Shown: positions 5,671 through 5,719 of the stretch, one piece after another | How positions within the stretch are numbered: position 1 is the stretch's first letter | How the letters are laid out: each line of letters opens with the position of its first letter | NCBI GenBank assembly: GCA_937973935.1 | Contig: CALJJF010000104.1 | Location: 1-5,719, forward strand | DNA: 5,719 bases | Origin: MKRK01 sp001896915 | GTDB lineage: Bacteria; Bacillota; Clostridia; Oscillospirales; Acutalibacteraceae | Direction: 5' to 3' | Program-made: the position numbers and the translations under genes | Notes under the pieces: model-generated | Databases searched by the model: none | What the model saw: the letters and a program-made list of their open reading frames with translations, nothing else | Told to the model about the DNA's origin: nothing

Positions 5671-5719
5671 AGATCGGAAGAGCGTCGTGTAGGGAAAGAG
5701 TGTAGATCTCGGTGGTCGC
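5671..5719. other. Illumina TruSeq adapter contamination
   Basis: The last 49 bases start with AGATCGGAAGAGCGTCGTGT and continue through GGGAAAGAGTGTAGATCTCG into GGTGGTCGC. This is the reverse complement of the Illumina universal (P5-side) adapter, as seen when a read runs through a short insert. It is not biological sequence; the contig truly ends at 5670. Confidence 0.98.

Overview
The window looks like a piece of a Clostridia-type (Bacillota) chromosome, probably a draft or metagenomic contig. Supporting signs are strong GGAGG-type ribosome binding sites, sigma-A-like promoters with 17-bp spacers, moderate GC, compact intrinsic terminators, and gene families common in anaerobic Firmicutes. 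No rRNA, tRNA, CRISPR array or mobile element is visible. The last 49 bases (5671-5719) are Illumina adapter, so the biological sequence ends at 5670.

Layout. (1) 1-1047, plus strand: 3' part of a U32-family protein (TrhP/YrrO/YegQ-like, tRNA hydroxylation type), cut by the left edge and closed by a hairpin terminator that contains its stop codon. (2) 1196-3970, plus strand: a two-gene sulfur operon. A consensus-like promoter with a palindrome over its -10 box drives a very large fusion enzyme (CoA-disulfide/persulfide reductase, rhodanese, TusA, DsrE2), followed 12 bp later by a small Cys-rich ArsR-family repressor. (3) A 15-bp-stem hairpin at 4031-4063 separates this operon from convergent minus-strand genes. 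(4) 4066-5178, minus strand: a membrane-anchored SurA/PrsA-like foldase with its own promoter, which sits in a perfect 10-bp inverted repeat. (5) 5250-5670, minus strand: C-terminal end of a GH94-type glycoside phosphorylase, truncated by the contig end.

How the genes work together. The sulfur operon reads as a self-contained persulfide-handling unit. An FAD/NAD(P)H reductase, a rhodanese, a TusA and a DsrE2 sulfur carrier are fused in one chain, each with its expected cysteine visible. The adjacent ArsR protein is a plausible thiol or sulfane-sulfur sensor that could repress the operon from the palindrome at 1218-1234. The fusion gene is broken near 2055: the frame changes and about nine residues expected by the family are missing, consistent with a deletion of roughly 25 nt. 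Downstream there are 540 clean codons, so the lesion is either very recent or an assembly error. The adapter left on this contig makes an error a serious possibility. The U32, SurA-like and GH94 genes show no functional link to the operon.
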